This document shows, piece by piece, positions 44,677-54,158 of a DNA stretch of 64,000 nucleotides. The position numbers and the translations under genes are program-made. Numbering within the stretch: position 1 is the stretch's first letter; each line of letters opens with the position of its first letter. Source of the stretch: an uncultured Pseudomonadales bacterium (GTDB lineage Bacteria > Pseudomonadota > Gammaproteobacteria > Pseudomonadales > Azotimanducaceae). The DNA lies in contig CALIKQ010000032.1 in the NCBI GenBank assembly GCA_938017975.1, positions 31,378 to 95,377 on the forward strand, written 5' to 3'. The notes under the pieces were generated by a model. It was given only the letters and a program-made list of their open reading frames with translations. It searched no databases and was not told where the DNA came from.

Positions 44677-44921
44677 GACCACCTCATTTGACAAAGATCA
44701 AGAACAAGCTTACTTGAGTCGAACCGCCGCGTCTGCACTGTACCAGACAGCGAATGAGACTATGACATTTGGTCAAAATCTGATCGCCAATAACGGCCAT
44801 TGGCGCGTCAACGTGACGAATTTAACCCGTCAAATAGCCTCAAGATTCCTCAGGACATGAGATACTATCAATCCCTACGCTGAAGCAATGCACGACTTCG
44901 TTGCGCCGCGAGGTAATGTCT

Positions 44922-45905
44922 ATGAAAATTTATTCACTAACGGATTTACAGGGTTTCTGCCAATCGCCTTCCTTTGCTCAGGATCAGACGGATCCGGCAT
45001 TGGTGCTGGACCTTCGGTCCGCGCAGGCGTCACTGAGCGAACGCGATCGGATCATTCATTGGCTCGCAAGGAGACCCATCCCCGTACTCGCCCTGATCGA
45101 CAAACACTGCGCGTTGTATGATGGCCTAGATATCGCCTTGACCGATGAAGCTGAAATGGCCAAGGTCTATCAGAGGATCTGCCGTTATCCCCAAGCTTCT
45201 GCTGTGCTGACACAGACCACCCGACTGACCTCGCACCTGCCCATGAGTCAGGCATTGATTGCTGAGTCCCTGGCTTATGCGACCCTGCAAGGTGGTCAAA
45301 GCTTTTCGGATTGGTTGAAAGAGCAAGCAACAACCCCTAAGCCTGACCCTAGCGATGTTCCCGTCTCGCTGAGGCGATGCGGTGCCAACCTTTATATTAC
45401 GCTTTGCAGCCCGAGCACTCGCAATGCGTTATCCGTTGCTATGCGTGATGGCCTCAGTGAGGCATTTGCGCTTGTCGCAACAGACACCACCATCGAATCA
45501 GCGATTGTCTCAGCGCAAGGGCCTTGCTTCAGCGCAGGGGGAGACCTGACTGAATTCGGCACCTGCAAAGACGTGAGCCAGGCCCACCAAATACGTCAGC
45601 TACAAATGCCCGCCGGACATATGGTCGATCATGCGAATCGCTATACTTTTAAGCTTCATGGCGCATGCATCGGAGCCGGCATCGAGTTGCCTGCCTTCGG
45701 CAAACATGTCGTTGCGCACTCGCAAACGTACTTTCGTTTGCCCGAGGTCGAAATGGGTTTAATTCCAGGAGCCGGCGGATGCGTCAGTATCCCTAGGCGG
45801 ATTGGCCGGCATAGAACCAATCTTCTCGCCGTGACCGGAGAGCCGCTGGCAGCTACCCAAGCACTGGCATGGGGCCTGATCGATGAAATCGATGATTCTT
45901 TTTAG
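44922..45905 (+). CDS. Enoyl-CoA hydratase/isomerase family protein with duplicated crotonase domain
   Basis: A 327 aa protein. Residues about 160-327 hold a clear crotonase domain with FSAGGDLTEF and GACIGAGIELPAFG as oxyanion-hole segments, and PEVEMGLIPGAGG. The first 150 residues look like a decayed second crotonase unit (IPVLALIDKHCALYDGLDIAL) that has lost the oxyanion glycine pairs. GAGG precedes ATG 44922. It is convergent with the amidohydrolase, 27 bases apart. It would act on an acyl-CoA in the same pathway as the CoA-transferases. Confidence 0.8.
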   Translation: MKIYSLTDLQGFCQSPSFAQDQTDPALVLDLRSAQASLSERDRIIHWLARRPIPVLALIDKHCALYDGLDIALTDEAEMAKVYQRICRYPQASAVLTQTTRLTSHLPMSQALIAESLAYATLQGGQSFSDWLKEQATTPKPDPSDVPVSLRRCGANLYITLCSPSTRNALSVAMRDGLSEAFALVATDTTIESAIVSAQGPCFSAGGDLTEFGTCKDVSQAHQIRQLQMPAGHMVDHANRYTFKLHGACIGAGIELPAFGKHVVAHSQTYFRLPEVEMGLIPGAGGCVSIPRRIGRHRTNLLAVTGEPLAATQALAWGLIDEIDDSF

Positions 45906-45932
45906 CAATTCGGGCAGAGCTCAGCGATCAAT

Positions 45933-47348
45933 CTAAGAATCTGGCCCGCTGATGATCTTCCCTCTGCTCACAGTCAAGCGAAGATGATGTGCCGCGAGAT
46001 CCAATCGAACGGTCTGCCAAGGTGCCTTTAACAAACACAGGTCAGCCTCAGCGCCGACTGTCACTGTTCGCTCAACAAAAGGATTTTCCAGCGAGCCCAA
46101 AAACCCCAGAAGCGCTTGTTCAGGAGAAACTGTTTCCTGCTCTCCTAAGCATTGCCCACCCAAAGTGCGACGCTCCGTCGCAGCGCGCATCGCGGCCCAA
46201 GGATCTGGATCACCAAAAGGCAAATCCGTGCCAAAGGCCATGGGAACACCCTGATCACCCAGCGATCTAACCCGATACAGCGAATCATGCTGTCCGCTGG
46301 GAATATCCCGCAGGTAAACATCGCCCCGCTCGCGCACAAAATTGGGCTGCGTCACGACCCCTAAGCCAAGCTCGACGAGCTGCTCTACAAGTTCAAAAGG
46401 CATAACAGAAGCATGCTCAATACGATCGCCTTTAATTGCGCCTGCAGCGCGAAAAGCTGCAAGCGTAAAGACCAGCTCAACTTCGGTAACGCAGTGCACA
46501 GCGACCCCTCGACCCAGTGAATGACTGTTGCATATAAGGTCGACGAATCCTTCAAATTCAGGAAGCACCGTGTCGTGTAAATGCACTTTAACTTCACCGC
46601 AGACGAGGCCGGGTAACTTCTGCTGGGTCGACAATTCCGAGCGCCCAGACATTCTGACCCGTTGCAGGAGATCGCCGCTGTGCTGCAAACTCACAAACCA
46701 ATCCCAGGCCTTGATATCGTTGGTCGGCGTCATATCATTCAGGCCTGTCACACCCAGTTCGGCCAGTCGTTGGCTGGCCTGCCTGATCGGAGGCGCTTCA
46801 GACTGGATGAGTCCACCGAGTATTTCATCTGCATCATAATACAGACCATCAGTTCTCGAGACCCGAGCTTGCTCGTGCGGCGCGAGATCCGCAGCAGCTG
46901 CCCTGACCGCCTCAATCGCAAGCGTGTTAAAGATCCACAACCGTCCCGAACGATGCTGAATTCTGACCGGTCGGGCGGGGCCGTTTTGATCTAACCAAGC
47001 ACGATCGAGGTCCGGGCAAACATCCTCCTGAAACCCTGTTCCGCGTAACCAGCCGCTACCCGGCCTATTGATTGCCTCGATTAACTCGCTTTCGCAATGA
47101 ATATCAGGGGGACCACATCGAACGGACTGTAACGAGGCCGCATAACTGGCAAGATGAACATGATGGTCGTTGAGGCCGGGGATCAGTAGGCCGCCATCGG
47201 CGTCTACACACCGCTCATTGGCAGCGGGACTGAGCTCGCCAACTGCCGTGATGGTATCGCCACAAAACCGTACGTCTTTGACTCGCGCGCTGCCCATTTT
47301 ATCGATAAGTTCAGCGCGTTTGATCAAGATCGATGGCGCTTCAAGCAT
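45933..47348 (-). CDS. YtcJ-like metal-dependent amidohydrolase
   Basis: A 471 aa amidohydrolase-superfamily protein. It has the metal motif DHHVHLA, a lysine-less central barrel, GDRIEHASVM, and GTDLPFGDPDPWAAM with the late catalytic Asp. This is the Amidohydro_3/YtcJ group, often hydrolysing amides or lactones of unknown nature. It is the last gene of a minus-strand operon with the AMP-ligase, 23 bases upstream. The product could be an acid that the ligase activates. Confidence 0.85.
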   Translation of the reverse strand: MLEAPSILIKRAELIDKMGSARVKDVRFCGDTITAVGELSPAANERCVDADGGLLIPGLNDHHVHLASYAASLQSVRCGPPDIHCESELIEAINRPGSGWLRGTGFQEDVCPDLDRAWLDQNGPARPVRIQHRSGRLWIFNTLAIEAVRAAAADLAPHEQARVSRTDGLYYDADEILGGLIQSEAPPIRQASQRLAELGVTGLNDMTPTNDIKAWDWFVSLQHSGDLLQRVRMSGRSELSTQQKLPGLVCGEVKVHLHDTVLPEFEGFVDLICNSHSLGRGVAVHCVTEVELVFTLAAFRAAGAIKGDRIEHASVMPFELVEQLVELGLGVVTQPNFVRERGDVYLRDIPSGQHDSLYRVRSLGDQGVPMAFGTDLPFGDPDPWAAMRAATERRTLGGQCLGEQETVSPEQALLGFLGSLENPFVERTVTVGAEADLCLLKAPWQTVRLDLAAHHLRLTVSRGKIISGPDS

Positions 47349-47371
47349 TGATCCTACTCGGCGTTGCGTCG

Positions 47372-48874
47372 TTACGCAGCTTCTGCTGCAAACCAGGCCC
47401 TGACTTCTCTTCGAAGCAGTTTCCCCGTCTCGTTATAAGGGAGCTCGTTGACAAACTGTATCAGCTCCGGAACACGAGAGGACCGAAGGTGATTCCGAAT
47501 GTGTTCACGGAGGCCATCCTCTGTGATGGATTGACCCGCAGCCGTGACCACTGCCAAAGCAATTGTCTCACCCCACTCCTCGGAGGGCACACCGACGGCG
47601 GCTACATCCGAGATCGCTGAATGCTGATGCAGCAAATCCTCGATCTCCCCTGGGGAAATGTTCTCACCGCCGCGTACAATCACATCATCGGCGCGACCCG
47701 AAAGAAACAAATAGCCTTCATCATCAACATAACCTGCGTCTCGAGTCGGAAACCAGCCTGCTTCGTCTAGCACGCTGCGCCCTTCATACTCGCCCGAGAC
47801 CTGAGGACCGCGCACATAGATCTCACCCGCCTCTAGCGGCGGCAAGACCGCACCATGCTCGTCTCTAATCTCAATCTCCACAGCCGGCAAAGGTCGCCCC
47901 ACTGATCCTAAGCGCGCTCTGATCGGCCCGTCAGATTGCTCGAGCGCAGCGCGATGATCATCCGGATCGAGCAAAGTAATTGTTGAGCTGGTTTCGGTGA
48001 GTCCATACGCGTTCGTGAAATTTACTTGCGGCAGCAGCGCGAGTGCGTGCTCAATGACGGGCACCGGCATCTTACCGCCTCCATAGGCGATTGACTTTAT
48101 CGAGGACAAGGCCTCTGTTGCCATTGCACCCTGCTGAAGCGTCTCGATAATACGCGACAGCATTGTCGGCACCACAAAAGCACTGGTGACGGACTGCTCG
48201 GCGCACAGAGTGAGCCAAACCTGCGGGTCAAAATTAGGCAACTGCACGATGTGTCGACACGCATAGATATTGCTCATGACCGCTGAGATACCTGCAATAT
48301 GATAAGGCGGCACTGAAACTAGCGCGGCTTCAGCCTCGTCGGCGCCCATAAACTCAACCGACCCCAAAATATAGGAGACCAGATGCTCATGACGCAGCAA
48401 AGCGGCCTTAGGCTCACCGGTTGTTCCACTGGTAAAGAGCTGCACCGCAACGGCAGACGGGTCATCGTGCCATGCCAGATCGGAGATCTCGCCTTCAGAG
48501 ACAACACTCATAAATTCCTCTGAGCTTCTAACCACCCATCCTGAGCGATCTTCCGCCACGATCTCTGACCCAGTAATCAGATAAGCCGGGCTGATCCGAT
48601 CGAGCAACGGAGTTAATTGCGCCTCACTGAGACGATAGTTAATCGGCGCATAAGGCACTCCCGACATCGCAGCACCCATCAGCGCGATCGGCACCGCTGG
48701 ACTCGAGACATCCATCAAGGCAACGAACTTTACCTCGGCCGCCAAAAAGTGATGCGCGGCGCGCTGGGCGGCCGCGAAAAGTTCAGAAAAAGTGTAGTGC
48801 CTGCCTTCGTGAGTCAGTGCACACCGATCAGGGCAGGCCTCGGCGGCCATCTGAAGCAACAAAGCAATATTCAT
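47372..48874 (-). CDS. AMP-dependent acyl-CoA synthetase (class I)
   Basis: A 500 aa ligase with the phosphate loop FTSGTTGEPKAALLRH, NAYGLTETSSTITL, TRDAGYVDDEGYLFLSGR, and the C-terminal lysine in NETGKLLRREV. It would form an acyl-CoA from a free acid and ATP. It is a distinct branch from the ligase at 48-1580. The preceding 96-residue protein gene ends 12 bases away from its start, which suggests one transcript. The gene set around it suggests aromatic or alicyclic acid catabolism, without proof. Confidence 0.9.
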   Translation of the reverse strand: MNIALLLQMAAEACPDRCALTHEGRHYTFSELFAAAQRAAHHFLAAEVKFVALMDVSSPAVPIALMGAAMSGVPYAPINYRLSEAQLTPLLDRISPAYLITGSEIVAEDRSGWVVRSSEEFMSVVSEGEISDLAWHDDPSAVAVQLFTSGTTGEPKAALLRHEHLVSYILGSVEFMGADEAEAALVSVPPYHIAGISAVMSNIYACRHIVQLPNFDPQVWLTLCAEQSVTSAFVVPTMLSRIIETLQQGAMATEALSSIKSIAYGGGKMPVPVIEHALALLPQVNFTNAYGLTETSSTITLLDPDDHRAALEQSDGPIRARLGSVGRPLPAVEIEIRDEHGAVLPPLEAGEIYVRGPQVSGEYEGRSVLDEAGWFPTRDAGYVDDEGYLFLSGRADDVIVRGGENISPGEIEDLLHQHSAISDVAAVGVPSEEWGETIALAVVTAAGQSITEDGLREHIRNHLRSSRVPELIQFVNELPYNETGKLLRREVRAWFAAEAA

Positions 48875-48886
48875 GATGGTTAAGTT

Positions 48887-49177
48887 CTAATCTGAAGAAG
48901 GAAGTTTTTTCGTGTCTTTGGTCATCAATTCTTGACCTTCGTAATACAACGAGCCGTCGCCACTTTTCACACACAATACCTCAATGGTCTCCTCTGCGTT
49001 CACGTAGCGCTTTCCTATCAAGCAGCCGTGCATGCGATCACCATCACCCTCCGTACGCTCGGGCGCCTCAGCCATCAGCTGTCCTCCGCAACTCAAATCG
49101 GCACTTTCAGCAATTTTAATGATCATAATTTCGGCATCGCAAACCGCGCTTTTGAGCCGAGTTCCTGGTTTCATCAT
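48887..49177 (-). CDS. Small conserved hypothetical protein of the acyl-CoA ligase operon
   Basis: A 96 aa protein beginning MMKPGTRLKSAVCDAEIMII, with an internal CGG and GKRYVNAEETIEVLCVKSGDGSL. I have an impression that similar proteins accompany acyl-CoA ligase genes, but the function is unknown. AAGGAGAATACT precedes the start. Two conserved-looking cysteines (residues 13 and 30) and a beta-rich layout could suit metal binding. It lies between the MAPEG gene and the ligase. Confidence 0.7.
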   Translation of the reverse strand: MMKPGTRLKSAVCDAEIMIIKIAESADLSCGGQLMAEAPERTEGDGDRMHGCLIGKRYVNAEETIEVLCVKSGDGSLYYEGQELMTKDTKKLPSSD

Positions 49178-49305
49178 AGTATTCTCCTTGTTTTAATCAT
49201 AAACGATTCTAAGACCTGCCACATGAAAGCCTCGGTGTTGACGAAGCCGACGACCTACCAAAAGCGGGGGACGATGACAGCCCCTGCTTGTCTCGGCGAG
49301 ACGAT

Positions 49306-49725
49306 TCAAGCAATAAGCAAAGCAAGACCCGCACGCAAAATCATGCCGATCAGGATAATCATTGACATCACAAATGTCAGTGCCCTTGCTGACACATTAT
49401 TGCTGCTCAGATGAATCAGCGAGTGAATCACCCGCAATCCAACATACAGCCAAGCCATCTGCACTTGCAGCACATCTGCCGTTCCACTCAAATGCAGATA
49501 GACGACCAACGCATAAAACAGCACCGGCTGCTCAAACAAATGATTGTAGTTATCGGTAATAAAACGCATCCGCGGCGTCAATCTAGGACGGAGTTCATCC
49601 GAGTGCATCGCGCCCTGTAAATGCCCGAAATGTCGAATAATTGACGGCAAGCGAGAAATCAGTAGCAGTAGACTCACAGCAGCCGTCAGCACGATCATTG
49701 CGAACATTGGGAAAAGAATGTCCAT
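49306..49725 (-). CDS. MAPEG family membrane protein
   Basis: A 139 aa protein with four hydrophobic helices. It has the MAPEG hallmark NYNHLFEQPVLFYALV, and a RVIHSLIHL segment near the end. MAPEG proteins act on glutathione, eicosanoid-like or other lipophilic substrates. GAGG lies 8 bases before ATG 49725, while the open frame starts further upstream at 49821. It appears to lead the operon with the 96-residue protein, ligase and amidohydrolase. Confidence 0.85.
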   Translation of the reverse strand: MDILFPMFAMIVLTAAVSLLLLISRLPSIIRHFGHLQGAMHSDELRPRLTPRMRFITDNYNHLFEQPVLFYALVVYLHLSGTADVLQVQMAWLYVGLRVIHSLIHLSSNNVSARALTFVMSMIILIGMILRAGLALLIA

Positions 49726-50083
49726 TGTAAGTCCTCGGTGTCTGACTGTTTGCGTCCTGAGGGACCATTTCGATGGCGCCTCACCTCGCCGCATTAAAAC
49801 ATTGCTCCATCGGTGCTTCAATTGATTGCGCTCCGATGAACAAACTCTGGTTGGTTCGAAACCAAAAAGCCTCTCCGCAATCAGAGGGCCTCACCTTCAG
49901 GACGCGACTCGCTGACGACACTATACAGTCAGGCCATAGCGCTCATGAGCAGAACGGCCCCTAAAATTGCAGCATCAAGGCGCCATCAATCAACGGTCGA
50001 AGCGCTGACAAGCCTGAAACTTTCGACAAACCTACACCAACCCTTGTAGAGTCATTGATGAAAACCAACCGTCGAAAACAAAA
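49726..50083. other. Divergent intergenic region without a gene
   Basis: About 358 bases between the MAPEG gene and the flavoprotein gene. A 63-codon frame at 49773-49964 has no features that support coding. No clear promoter or repeat stands out. Confidence 0.5.
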
Positions 50084-51946
50084 GTGTCGGAATTAGACAA
50101 AACACTGGGTCTGGACGCAAACATCACTCGTCGAGATTTGTTACATGATGCTGGCCTCATGTCACTAGCGCTTGGGCTCGCCTCGCCTTCATCTGCATCG
50201 TATTCAAACAATCCAGTCTCCACGGCTGATTACCCACCCACTCGGACAGGGCTACGGGGCTCACACCCTGGATCTTATGAGGCAGCCCATGCCTATGCGC
50301 GTGATGGCGTACCTCAAAAGAAACCCGATGCGACCAAAGAGTCTTTTGACCTAGTGGTCGTCGGTGGCGGCATTTCTGGCCTTGCTGCCGCCTACTACTA
50401 CCAGCATCAATTCGGACAGCATCAAAAAATTCTAATTCTCGACAACCATGATGACTTTGGAGGGCATGCAAAACGGAATGAATTTCACCAGGGCGGGCGG
50501 ATGCAGTTGGCCATAGGCGGCACCCACAATCTCGAGTACTGGCAGTTCAACGACACCGTCAATGCATTGATCCAGGATCTGGGTATCGACATTGATAAGC
50601 TTCGGCGTCAGACCGAGTTCAATTACGGCCGCACTGGTGTAAATGGTCGAGCCATTTGGTTTGATGCCGAAACCTTTGGGATCGATCGGCTGATTACAGG
50701 GTGCTCGCTCAACGGTCCACCGTCAGCCTCACCTCTGCCTTATCTCGACCAGTTTCCAATCAGTGAGGCCGCCAAAGCTCAGCTTCGACAGTTCTACGGC
50801 CGCACCGAAGATGTTTTGGCGGATTTGTCCGACGACGATCGCAGTGTCTATCTTCATAATACGGGTTATTTCGAATTTCTAAGCTCCAAAGCGGGCCTTG
50901 GCGAAGAAGCTCGGTCCTTGTTCGGCAATGCCTGCCACGGCTCATGGGGCTTAGAAACGCAATGCCTCTCTGTGGCCGAAGCTCTGGGGGAAGGCCTGCC
51001 CGGCCTTCAATTGCTCGGCGAGACACCCACGGAGAGCGACTGGGACTACCCTGCTGGATTTTTCCCGGATGGCAACGCCAGTCTTGCTCGCCTGCTGGTT
51101 CAACGGCTAATCCCAAGCGTCGCGCCCGGCGTGAACCCTGACAACATCGCCATCGCAGCCTTCAACTATTCTGAGTTAGATAAAGCTTCGCACTCTGTCC
51201 GTGTTCGACTGCAAAGCACCGTAACGCACGTCGAGAACCGCGGAAATGGGGTCTATCTATCCTACACCAGGGGTGGCAAGGTTCATGCCGTTCACGCTCG
51301 ACACTGCGTGATGGCCTGCTATCACTCTATCCTGCCCTATATTTGCCCAAGCCTATCCGAGACTCAAAAGGTCGCGCAAAGTTATCAGGTAAAATATCCC
51401 TTGTTATTGACCAATGTCTTAATTCGATCACGCGCGCCCTTTACCGCACTCGGCGTTGATGGTGTGAGCTGCCCGGGGCGCATGCATGGGTCGCTGTTCT
51501 TGGCGAGCGGAATTGAGACCGGTGGACATCAACAGGGCCTGGCCGACCCAGGCTCCGTGCCGGTCACTTTTTGGGGTAGCCTTTCTCCCGAAGCAGGCGT
51601 GACAGACCTGCGAGACCAACTCAGGAGCTCAAGAGAAAAAATGCTGCACCTACGCTTTGAAGATTATGAGCGCGAGGTAAGAAGCGTGCTGCAAAACTTG
51701 TTGGGACCCGCTGGTTTCCGTGCCGCTCGTGACATTTTGGCGATCACGGTCAACCGATGGCCCCATGGCTATTCCCACGAGTACTTGGATTTATGGGATG
51801 AGGACTGGCCTCAGGGGGAGGCACCCCACGAGGTTGCGAGGCAACGCTTTGGCAATATCACGTTTGCAAACGCCGATGCCGGTGCGAGTGCGTACACGCA
51901 CACTGCGATCGAGCAGGCTGCCCGTGCAGTAGGAGAGCTCGGTTAA
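50084..51946 (+). CDS. Spermidine dehydrogenase-like FAD oxidoreductase with Tat-type signal
   Basis: A 620 aa flavoprotein. It starts at GTG 50084 and carries a twin-arginine-like signal (ITRRDLLHDAGLM, Arg16-Arg17). The segment YPPTRTGLRGSHPGSYEAAH is the same wording as bacterial spermidine dehydrogenases. The FAD Rossmann motif VVVGGGISGLAAAYY and the FGGHAKRNEF block follow. Spermidine dehydrogenase oxidises polyamines in the periplasm. Substrate assignment here is by family resemblance. The gene's end overlaps the convergent amidohydrolase by 4 bases. Confidence 0.75.
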   Translation: MSELDKTLGLDANITRRDLLHDAGLMSLALGLASPSSASYSNNPVSTADYPPTRTGLRGSHPGSYEAAHAYARDGVPQKKPDATKESFDLVVVGGGISGLAAAYYYQHQFGQHQKILILDNHDDFGGHAKRNEFHQGGRMQLAIGGTHNLEYWQFNDTVNALIQDLGIDIDKLRRQTEFNYGRTGVNGRAIWFDAETFGIDRLITGCSLNGPPSASPLPYLDQFPISEAAKAQLRQFYGRTEDVLADLSDDDRSVYLHNTGYFEFLSSKAGLGEEARSLFGNACHGSWGLETQCLSVAEALGEGLPGLQLLGETPTESDWDYPAGFFPDGNASLARLLVQRLIPSVAPGVNPDNIAIAAFNYSELDKASHSVRVRLQSTVTHVENRGNGVYLSYTRGGKVHAVHARHCVMACYHSILPYICPSLSETQKVAQSYQVKYPLLLTNVLIRSRAPFTALGVDGVSCPGRMHGSLFLASGIETGGHQQGLADPGSVPVTFWGSLSPEAGVTDLRDQLRSSREKMLHLRFEDYEREVRSVLQNLLGPAGFRAARDILAITVNRWPHGYSHEYLDLWDEDWPQGEAPHEVARQRFGNITFANADAGASAYTHTAIEQAARAVGELG

Positions 51947-52962
51947 CTCACGGTCGGTGCCTGTAACCGGTAAGCGCGCGCCGCGGTTCCGCTGAAAACC
52001 GCTGTTTTTTCGGCTTCCGATAAGCCCAACCGAGCAGCAATACGCTTAAAGAGATTCCACAGCGTCCGGTACGAAATGCAGTCCTTGTCGACCGGAAAAT
52101 TACTTTCAAACATGCAGCGTTCAGGACCAAAGGCTTCTAGCGCATATTGATAGCGAGGCAATAACGTTTCTAAAAATGCCTCTGAAGACCAAGGGCTGTC
52201 AGTTTGATGCATATGAAACGGTGGCTCCCACGCGTCGATCCGCATTTGCGCGCCTCCGAGCTTCATCACCGTGTTTGAGCAAGCGGCTACCGAATCGATC
52301 GCGGACTTCCAAGCGGCGATTTCTCCGGCATCTGCTTGCGGATCAATCTTGCCACCGAGATGATTCACGATCACCGTCACGCCAGGAAACTGATTGGCTA
52401 ACCGCGCGAGCCCTGGTAACCGTGTGAAATCAGGAGACCAATTGTCGTAGCTCAAGTTGAAGTGCTCGAGGAGCCCAAACCCAGTGAGAAACTCAGCATT
52501 CAAATCCGAGGGGAAAGCCGTTCGAATCCCCCGGAAATTTTCACTGGCCTGGAGATGCGCCTCAAGGACAGCCTGAACACCAGCACCCAGACGCAGGTCG
52601 GCAGCACTGAAGATGCCCGTGCACAGTCGGGTCGGGCCATACAGACCCGAGCGGCTCATTGCAGCAATACCATGGACAAACTCGGTTTCACCAACCGCGC
52701 GCATTTCAGACGGGCCATCTGCTCGATAAAAGGCGCCGCACTGAGCAAACACCGTTTGAACAATGTTGTGGCCACTTAATGCGATATCACGACTGATCTC
52801 CTCGCAAAGATACACTTCTTGGCGAAATCCCATTCGGGAATTGCCACGCAGATCCCACAAGTGATGATGTGGATCGATAATCGGCAAATCTGGCTCGATA
52901 ACTGGTTCGGGCTGCTCTTTAGCAATCCAACTTTCAATGTCTGCGTTCTCCGGTATGCTCAT
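51943..52962 (-). CDS. Amidohydrolase (Amidohydro_2, TIM-barrel)
   Basis: A 339 aa metal-dependent hydrolase or decarboxylase-type protein. It has the N-terminal metal motif IIDPHHHLWDL, VIVNHLGGKIDPQA, and a late catalytic Asp-region ESNFPVDKDCISY. The family includes lactonases and decarboxylases acting on aromatic-derived acids. AGAGG precedes the ATG. It is convergent with the flavoprotein gene, with a 4-base overlap. No operon partner is evident. Confidence 0.85.
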   Translation of the reverse strand: MSIPENADIESWIAKEQPEPVIEPDLPIIDPHHHLWDLRGNSRMGFRQEVYLCEEISRDIALSGHNIVQTVFAQCGAFYRADGPSEMRAVGETEFVHGIAAMSRSGLYGPTRLCTGIFSAADLRLGAGVQAVLEAHLQASENFRGIRTAFPSDLNAEFLTGFGLLEHFNLSYDNWSPDFTRLPGLARLANQFPGVTVIVNHLGGKIDPQADAGEIAAWKSAIDSVAACSNTVMKLGGAQMRIDAWEPPFHMHQTDSPWSSEAFLETLLPRYQYALEAFGPERCMFESNFPVDKDCISYRTLWNLFKRIAARLGLSEAEKTAVFSGTAARAYRLQAPTVS

Positions 52963-53095
52963 TTTAAAGCCTCTGCGGGTCGATCTAAGAATTTAAACAC
53001 ACGAAGGCGTCAAAATCCGTAAGCCAAATTCATTCCCTGGACAAGCATACTTACCAAAATCGGTTATTCATGCATGTCCGAGTGACGATCCGTTG

Positions 53096-54130
53096 CTACC
53101 ATCGCCAGTACCCCAATTTGTAGCGCATTTTGAAGTTTCTGAATACATTGAGCGGACGCTTTTTTAGACCTCGCCTACCTTTGGCCAGCCTGTCCTGGGT
53201 TGCGGCCAGCACCCGGGCAGCCGACTGACCATCGCGATACGGATGCAAGTCTTGGGCATAGCGCTGGATATGCTGCTGTAAGACATCCGAGGGGTTGAGC
53301 GCTGAAAACACCGCGGCTTCTAGTTCGCTCGCTTTCTGAATATCAATCAAATAATCCCCAGCCTCAGCATTATTCAGCGTGACGGCGGGCTTCCCCAATA
53401 ACGCGAACTCTCCAATAATCGAGGAAGTATCAGAAACCATGATGTCAGCAGCTTGTAAAAGAGACGCGGCATCACTGTCGGTGACCACTCGAATATTTTC
53501 AGCAGAAATACCCTGGTAGCGTTCAATCCAATCAGGATCCATCTTTGGATGGAATTTAACCAACCACTGCCAAGGATGAATCGCAGCCAAGCGCTGAATT
53601 TCCTCGAACAATGCCGGGGCAGCTGTCAGCCCTGGCGAAAAGGTCGGCGCGAACAAGATTACCGGGTCACTCGTTTGCTCATTCCAATGATAGGCCGGAC
53701 TCGTAAACAATCCATCGAGCTTTGGCCAGCCTGTTTCCACAACATCAAAGTAACCATGCTCTGCGGCCAACTGCTTAAACCGTGTGGTCGTGGCATCACC
53801 CTGGGTGCAGTAAAGGTCAAAGCAGTCGCGGATATCAAAGTGACCTTTCTTTTTCCATTCGAGACCATGAAAAACTTGTACTTTTAGACCTGGGATAAAG
53901 CTCGGGATCAGATTGCCCGGCACGAAAGAGGCGATCGGATTAAACCTTATCGCGGCCTCGGGATCTTTGGTGTAGGTTTCGTCGTCAGAAAACGTCCCGC
54001 AGTGCACATTTTCGCCAAACACAAACCACAAAACTTCTCCGTCTTCAGACTCGATTAAGCGTTGGAGCGGCCTGAGTATCTCGAAGCAATAATTATCGGC
54101 AATAAAAAAGAGATACTTTGCTTTGGCCAT
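53096..54130 (-). CDS. CDP-glycerol glycerophosphotransferase-like protein (TagB/TagF-type)
   Basis: A 344 aa GT-B-fold protein. It contains LLQAADIMVSDTSSIIGEFALLGKP in overlapping parts near residues 225-250, the signature of TagB/TagF-like glycerophosphotransferases, and VFHGLEWKKKGH. It would add glycerol phosphate from CDP-glycerol to a surface glycan. It follows the cytidylyltransferase gene by 28 bases on the same strand. In a Gram-negative cell this points to phosphoglycerol decoration of capsule, LPS or a related polymer. Confidence 0.8.
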   Translation of the reverse strand: MAKAKYLFFIADNYCFEILRPLQRLIESEDGEVLWFVFGENVHCGTFSDDETYTKDPEAAIRFNPIASFVPGNLIPSFIPGLKVQVFHGLEWKKKGHFDIRDCFDLYCTQGDATTTRFKQLAAEHGYFDVVETGWPKLDGLFTSPAYHWNEQTSDPVILFAPTFSPGLTAAPALFEEIQRLAAIHPWQWLVKFHPKMDPDWIERYQGISAENIRVVTDSDAASLLQAADIMVSDTSSIIGEFALLGKPAVTLNNAEAGDYLIDIQKASELEAAVFSALNPSDVLQQHIQRYAQDLHPYRDGQSAARVLAATQDRLAKGRRGLKKRPLNVFRNFKMRYKLGYWRW

Positions 54131-54158
54131 GGATGTCTAACCGGTTTGAATAACAGGG

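Noticed and set aside
49773..49964. 63-codon plus-strand ORF before the flavoprotein
   Set aside because: No ribosome site or domain, and it lies opposite the MAPEG gene's upstream region.
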